Notes under the pieces: model-generated
What the model was told of the DNA's origin: nothing
Seen by the model: the letters and a program-made list of their open reading frames with translations, nothing else
Database searches by the model: none
Part shown: positions 60,196 to 64,000 of the stretch, piece by piece
Position numbering within the stretch: the stretch's first letter is position 1
Layout: the number at the start of each line of letters is the position of its first letter
Translations under genes and position numbers: made by a program
From: JAKZRT01 sp965247915
Lineage (GTDB): Bacteria; Pseudomonadota; Alphaproteobacteria; Rhodobacterales; Rhodobacteraceae
Direction: 5' to 3'
Length of the DNA stretch: 64,000 nt
Assembly: GCA_965247915.1 (NCBI GenBank)
Contig: OZ252048.1
Location: 2,356,001-2,420,000, forward strand

Positions 60196-61419
60196 TTACC
60201 GAGCGTTGAACTTGCGCAACTCGGCGCGGGCAACCTGGCGACGATGCACCGCGTCCGGCCCGTCGGCAAGGCGCAGGGTGCGCGCATGCACCCAGGCGCG
60301 GGCCAGGGCAGTGTCCTGGCTGATGCCCGCGGCCCCGTGCATCTGGATGGCCTCGTCGATCACCATCAGCGCCACCTCGGGGGCCACCACCTTGACCTGG
60401 CTGATCCAGGGGGCGGCCGCGCGCGCATCGCCCTGGTCCATCATCCAAGCCGCCTTCAGACACAAAAGCCGCGCCTGTTCGATGCGCATCCGGCAATTGG
60501 CGATCACATCGAAATTGGCCCCCAACTGCGCCAGCGGCTTGCCGAAAGCTTGCCGAGATGTGGCGCGCTGGCAGAGCATCTCCAGTGCCATTTCGGCCTG
60601 CCCGATGGCGCGCATGGCGTGGTGAATGCGCCCCGGTCCCAGCCGCCCTTGCGCGATCTCGAACCCCCGCCCCTCGCCCAGCAACAGGTTTTCGGCAGGC
60701 ACCCGAACACCAGTGAACCGCACATGCATATGCCCGTGCGGCGCGTCGTCGTGGCCGTAGACCTGCATGGGGCGCAATACCTCGATGCCTTGGGCATCGG
60801 CAGGCACGACGATCATCGAATGACGTTGATGCTTGGGCAGGCTGTCGCCGCCTGTGCGCACCATGACGATATAGACCGCACAGCGCGGATCGCCGGCACC
60901 GCTGGCCCACCATTTTTCGCCGTTCAGGACGTAATCGTCGCCATCGTGGATACACGACATCGCCAAGTTGGTCGGGTCGGACGAGGCAACATCGGGCTCG
61001 GTCATCAGATAGGCCGACCGGATTTCGCCGTTAAGCAAGGGAGTTAGCCAGCGGTCTTGCATCGCCGGGCTGCCGTAGCGTTCGAACACTTCCATGTTGC
61101 CGGTGTCGGGCGCGTTGCAGTTGAAGACCTCGGGCGCCAGCAAGCTTTGGCCCATTGCTTCGGCGAAATGGGCGTATTCGACGGTGCTCAGACCCAGGCC
61201 CTTGTCGCTGTCGGTCAGCCAGAAATTCCACAGCCCGGACGCTATGGCCTCAGATTTCAGGCTTTCCAGAATTTCGGTCTGGCGCGCCGTGAATTGCCAA
61301 CGGTCGCCCTTGCCCACTTCGGCCAGAAATTCGTCGTCCAGGGGCCGGACGCGGTCGCGGATCATCGCCGCCACTTTGTCCAGCAGCACCGTTTTTTCCG
61401 GGCGCAGGCCGAAATCCAT
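60196..61419 (-). CDS. acyl-CoA dehydrogenase family protein
   Basis: A 407-residue FAD-dependent acyl-CoA dehydrogenase of the ACAD10/11 type. Markers are AHFAEAMGQSLLAPEVFNC near residue 78, YLMTEPDVASSDPTN near 132, YVLNGEKWWASGAGDPRC near 158, RTGGDSLPKHQRHSMIVVP near 180, QAFGKPLAQLGANFD near 284 and HGAAGISQDTALARAW near 362. It faces the APH-like kinase gene across a 137-base divergent gap, a pairing (dehydrogenase plus kinase) known from ACAD10/11, where 4-hydroxy acyl-CoA is phosphorylated and dephosphorylated. AGGGGGGGGTAGAG precedes the ATG. Confidence 0.92.
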   Translation of the reverse strand: MDFGLRPEKTVLLDKVAAMIRDRVRPLDDEFLAEVGKGDRWQFTARQTEILESLKSEAIASGLWNFWLTDSDKGLGLSTVEYAHFAEAMGQSLLAPEVFNCNAPDTGNMEVFERYGSPAMQDRWLTPLLNGEIRSAYLMTEPDVASSDPTNLAMSCIHDGDDYVLNGEKWWASGAGDPRCAVYIVMVRTGGDSLPKHQRHSMIVVPADAQGIEVLRPMQVYGHDDAPHGHMHVRFTGVRVPAENLLLGEGRGFEIAQGRLGPGRIHHAMRAIGQAEMALEMLCQRATSRQAFGKPLAQLGANFDVIANCRMRIEQARLLCLKAAWMMDQGDARAAAPWISQVKVVAPEVALMVIDEAIQMHGAAGISQDTALARAWVHARTLRLADGPDAVHRRQVARAELRKFNAR

Positions 61420-61556
61420 CTCTACCCCCCCCCTCGCGCGGCGATCCACATACCGCAATTTTCCGCTTTACAGCACGCTCGCGACTGAAACAGTCTGACG
61501 CCCATGGTGTCAACGCGGGCGGCGGTGGAAACCGGCGGCCCGGCAAGGAGATTATC

Positions 61557-62594
61557 GTGGCCGGGGCGCATTACAGTATCGATATCGGCACCCTGTCGGC
61601 CTATCTGGCCCGCAACATTCCCGGGTTCGGGACCCTGCGCGCCGTGGAAAAGTTTGGCGACGGCCAGTCGAACCCGACTTTCCGGCTTATCTGCGATGGC
61701 GGGCAGTTCGTGTTGCGCGCCAAGCCCACCGGGAGCTTGATGAAATCGGCGCATCAGGTTGATCGCGAATACCGGGTGATGGCGGCCCTTGCCGGGACCG
61801 GCGTCCCGGTTCCGAGGGTGTTTCACCTCAGCGGCGATGACAGTCCGCTCGGCGTCATGTTTTTCGTCATGGAAATGGTCGAGGGGCGGATTTTCTGGGA
61901 CCCGGCGCTGCCCGATCTGACGCCCCGCGACCGGGGCATGGTCTACGAGCAGATGGGCACGACGCTGGCCTCGCTGCATGATGTTGACCCGGCCCGCGTC
62001 GGGCTGGCAGACTTTGGCGCAGCGGGCAATTATTTCGAACGTCAGCTGTCGCGCTGGTCGCGGCAGTATCTGGCCGGCGAGGTGCAGCCGGACGCCGGCA
62101 TTCGCTGGATCATCGACTGGCTGCGCGACCACTCGGTCGGGGACGACGGTCAGCGGTCGATCGTTCACGGCGACTATCGTATCGACAATCTGATTTTTGC
62201 CTCGCAAGACACTGAATTGATTGCGGTTCTGGATTGGGAGCTGTCGACGATTGGCCATCCGATGGCCGATGTTGCTTATCAGGCCATGCAGTGGCGCCAG
62301 CCCAAGGGCAGCCAGTTGCGCGGCCTGGGCGATATCGACCGGCGCGCATTGGGCATTCCGACCGAGGAAAGTTACCTGGCCGCCTATTGTACAAAACGCG
62401 GGCTGCCCCGGCCCGCGAACTGGGAATTTTACCTGACTTTCGCCTATTTCCGCCTGATTGCGATTCTTGCCGGCGTGGTGCGCCGCGCCGCCGAGGGCAC
62501 CGCCTCGAACCCGGCTGGCGTCGAAGGGTTCCGGCGCGCCATCCCGATCCTGACCGCTCAGGCGCGCGCGATTGCCGGGGCGGTCAGGGGATAG
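61557..62594 (+). CDS. APH-family phosphotransferase (ACAD10/11 kinase-like)
   Basis: A 345-residue aminoglycoside-phosphotransferase-fold kinase. GDGQSNPTFRLICDG near residue 34 is the nucleotide loop, FVLRAKPTGSLMKSAHQVDREYRVM holds the lysine (read in parts) near 55, VHGDYRIDNLIF near 202 is the catalytic HGD, and AVLDWELSTIGHPMADVAY near 221 the metal-binding Asp. This matches the kinase of ACAD10/11. AAGGAG is six bases before the GTG start at 61557. It likely works with the divergent dehydrogenase and SDR on a hydroxy-acid. Confidence 0.88.
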   Translation: MAGAHYSIDIGTLSAYLARNIPGFGTLRAVEKFGDGQSNPTFRLICDGGQFVLRAKPTGSLMKSAHQVDREYRVMAALAGTGVPVPRVFHLSGDDSPLGVMFFVMEMVEGRIFWDPALPDLTPRDRGMVYEQMGTTLASLHDVDPARVGLADFGAAGNYFERQLSRWSRQYLAGEVQPDAGIRWIIDWLRDHSVGDDGQRSIVHGDYRIDNLIFASQDTELIAVLDWELSTIGHPMADVAYQAMQWRQPKGSQLRGLGDIDRRALGIPTEESYLAAYCTKRGLPRPANWEFYLTFAYFRLIAILAGVVRRAAEGTASNPAGVEGFRRAIPILTAQARAIAGAVRG

Positions 62595-62625
62595 ACGGCC
62601 CCAGTGCAAAAAAGAATGAGGAAGA

Positions 62626-63528
62626 CTATTCGATCAGGCGCTCGAGCCCTGGGCGGTCAAGTTGCCCCTTAAGACCGATGCAGATCAGACCGACCCGGCT
62701 GTTGGCGTCGGCGGTCACGACATCATGGCGCGCGCCAACCGTCTGGATCAGCGCCATGCCACCGCCCGCGTCGCGCAAAAACCCCTTGCTGCGGACCACG
62801 CCCAGGTCTCTTGCTGCAAGATCGCGAGCTAGGGCATGTGCATCCACCGAACGGCCGGGCCTCAGGACAAATGTCTCAAACAAGCCATCCGCGTGCCCAT
62901 GGGTGGTTCCCCCGGCGGTCACCCCGGCCCGCAGCCCGACCAATGCCGCGGCCGGCACCGCCCCGTCAGCGGTCGCCAGCACCGGTGCCCCGCCCGATTG
63001 TGCCGACAGCCAACCGCACAGGCCGGTGACCACAGCCCCCGACAGATCACCGGTCTTGTTCAGAACCACGATGTCGGCGTCGCGCAGTTGCCGGGCAATC
63101 GTGTCGCCGACGTAAGCGTCGGACGCGCGCGCCTTGACGGTGACCGCATCGGCGACCACCAAAGTTGCGTCGATGGCATAGGCCGCAAGCAATGAGACCG
63201 TTGACGAAATCGCCCCTGGCAGCGCCACGCCCGAAGCTTCGATAATGATGTGATCGGGTTGCGGTTCAATGGCCGCGAGGTCAACAAGTGCCGCCGCCAG
63301 ATCGCTGCCGAACGAACAGCAGATGCAGCCGCCCGTGATCGAGATCAGCGCATCGTCCTGCGCTTCGATCAGATCAGCATCGATCGGCAACTCTCCGAAT
63401 TCATTGACCAAAACCGCCAGCCGACGTCCGTCCGCATTTCTGAGAAGATGATTGACCAGCGTGGTTTTGCCCGCGCCAAGGTAGCCGCCGATCACGGTGA
63501 CCGGCAGCGGCTCGGGGGTGCGGGTCAC
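62626..63528 (-). CDS. CobW-family G3E GTPase (metallochaperone)
   Basis: A 300-residue GTPase. Walker A GGYLGAGKTTLVNHLL is at residue 14, NEFGELPIDADLIEA near 43, the metal-binding CxCC motif in TGGCICCSFGSD near 67, SGVALPGAISSTV near 98 and VLNKTGDLSG (G4) near 155. The C-terminal CobW_C domain begins near residue 225. Members deliver zinc, cobalt or iron to partner enzymes. GTG at 63528 is in ATGA-type overlap (GTGA) with the amidohydrolase stop, a metal-dependent enzyme that may be its client. Confidence 0.9.
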   Translation of the reverse strand: MTRTPEPLPVTVIGGYLGAGKTTLVNHLLRNADGRRLAVLVNEFGELPIDADLIEAQDDALISITGGCICCSFGSDLAAALVDLAAIEPQPDHIIIEASGVALPGAISSTVSLLAAYAIDATLVVADAVTVKARASDAYVGDTIARQLRDADIVVLNKTGDLSGAVVTGLCGWLSAQSGGAPVLATADGAVPAAALVGLRAGVTAGGTTHGHADGLFETFVLRPGRSVDAHALARDLAARDLGVVRSKGFLRDAGGGMALIQTVGARHDVVTADANSRVGLICIGLKGQLDRPGLERLIE

Positions 63529-64000
63529 AGCGCGTCCGCGGCGAAGACGCGGCCGCCCTGAACGGTTCCCCAGACCGGCACATCCTTCAGGTTTTCGCCG
63601 CCAACCTCGGTCGGATCGGCCTCGAGCACCGCGAAATCGGCTTTCTTGCCGGTCTCGATCGACCCGATCTCAGAATCCAGATGCAGGGTATAGGCCGCCC
63701 CCATGGTGATCGCCCTGAGCGCCTCGTCGACGCCTATGCGCTCGGCCTCGCCCTGCACCCGACCCGAAGCCGTGCGCCGGTTGACCGCGCACCAGGCGGT
63801 GAAAAGCGGGCCGAGTGGCGTGACCGGCGCGTCGGAATGAATGGCCATCGGCACCCCCGCATCGAGCGCGGTGCGGCAGGCGTTCATCCGCGTGGCCCGG
63901 TCGGGGCCGACGGTCAGCGCGTAATGCTCATCCCCCCAGTAATAGTGATGGTTGGCAAAGAGGTTGACGCACATGCCCAGCTTGGCGGCCTGCCGGAACT
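63525..64000 (-). CDS. amidohydrolase family protein, C-terminal part (YtcJ-like)
   Basis: The gene continues beyond the window; 158 in-frame codons are visible from FRQAAKLGMCVNLF to the stop at 63525. A metal ligand Asp/His pair is seen in GVPMAIHSDAPVTPLGP, and the C-terminal barrel-closing TLHLDSEIGSIETGKKADFAVLEADP is typical of Amidohydro_3 (YtcJ) proteins. These hydrolyse N-acyl or cyclic amide substrates. It is overlapped by the CobW gene start, suggesting that the chaperone supplies its metal. Confidence 0.85.
   Translation of the reverse strand, partial: FRQAAKLGMCVNLFANHHYYWGDEHYALTVGPDRATRMNACRTALDAGVPMAIHSDAPVTPLGPLFTAWCAVNRRTASGRVQGEAERIGVDEALRAITMGAAYTLHLDSEIGSIETGKKADFAVLEADPTEVGGENLKDVPVWGTVQGGRVFAADAL

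Noticed and set aside
1..64000. CRISPR array or cas genes
   Set aside because: No regularly spaced repeats with unique spacers and no Cas-like protein found on reading.

Overview
The window looks like a chromosomal segment of a marine alphaproteobacterium of the Rhodobacterales (Roseobacter-like). It is GC-rich. It carries the tkt / small membrane protein / gap arrangement that I recall from that order, and a large trimethylamine / TMAO / methylamine catabolic island of the type known from Ruegeria and Roseovarius. Assignment to a genus is not possible from sequence alone.

Layout. (1) 1-9.1 kb, core genes: a divergent gene stub, transketolase, an IS1380 insertion with a DUF6326-like membrane protein next to it, a 46-codon membrane-peptide gene, gap, coaD, an EnvZ-type histidine kinase, an MBL-fold hydrolase and tRNA-Asn(GTT). 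(2) 9.1-11.6 kb, debris: remnants beside the tRNA, an IS3-family element, and the 5' stub of an RND/MMPL exporter. (3) 11.8-19.1 kb, a catabolic cluster of unknown substrate: M24 hydrolase resembling ectoine hydrolase, EamA exporter, DapA-family lyase, class II aldolase, aldehyde dehydrogenase, LLM flavin oxidoreductase, alpha/beta hydrolase. (4) 19.2-30.7 kb, one minus-strand operon that reads Ser/Thr kinase, FHA protein, PP2C phosphatase, GTPase 1, large dynamin-like GTPase, GTPase 2, a short roadblock-like protein and a 245-residue unknown. GTPase 1 and GTPase 2 are both broken, by IS630 and IS1595 respectively, and GTPase 1 also carries two frameshifts and an amber codon. (5) 31-55.6 kb, methylated-amine utilisation: amtB plus a 56-residue partner, gmaS-like gene and a P450 on the plus strand; tmoXWV, tdm, a FAD oxidoreductase and an AIM24-like protein on the minus strand; a LysR gene; then an 11-gene minus-strand operon (FAD oxidoreductase, small protein, second GS-like ligase, mgsABC-like genes, two unknowns, nitrilase-family amidase, DUF1330, tmm) facing a GntR regulator. 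(6) 55.8-64 kb, mixed metabolism: HAD phosphatase, DUF3303, class I amidotransferase, dipeptidase, SDR, acyl-CoA dehydrogenase, APH-like kinase, CobW GTPase and a partial amidohydrolase.

How the genes work together. From family knowledge, Tmm oxidises TMA to TMAO, TmoXWV imports TMAO, and Tdm splits TMAO to dimethylamine and formaldehyde. GmaS and MgsABC convert methylamine to gamma-glutamylmethylamide and N-methylglutamate, and AmtB handles ammonium. The usual dimethylamine monooxygenase (dmmDABC) and N-methylglutamate dehydrogenase (mgdABCD) are not in the window. The kinase-FHA-phosphatase-GTPase operon is the most unusual system here. It resembles the threonine-phosphorylation switch of type VI secretion but has no secretion genes around it and is wired instead to dynamin-like GTPases. 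Four insertion sequences of four families lie within 24 kb. All starts were chosen by reading start codons and Shine-Dalgarno sequences by eye; no database search was run.
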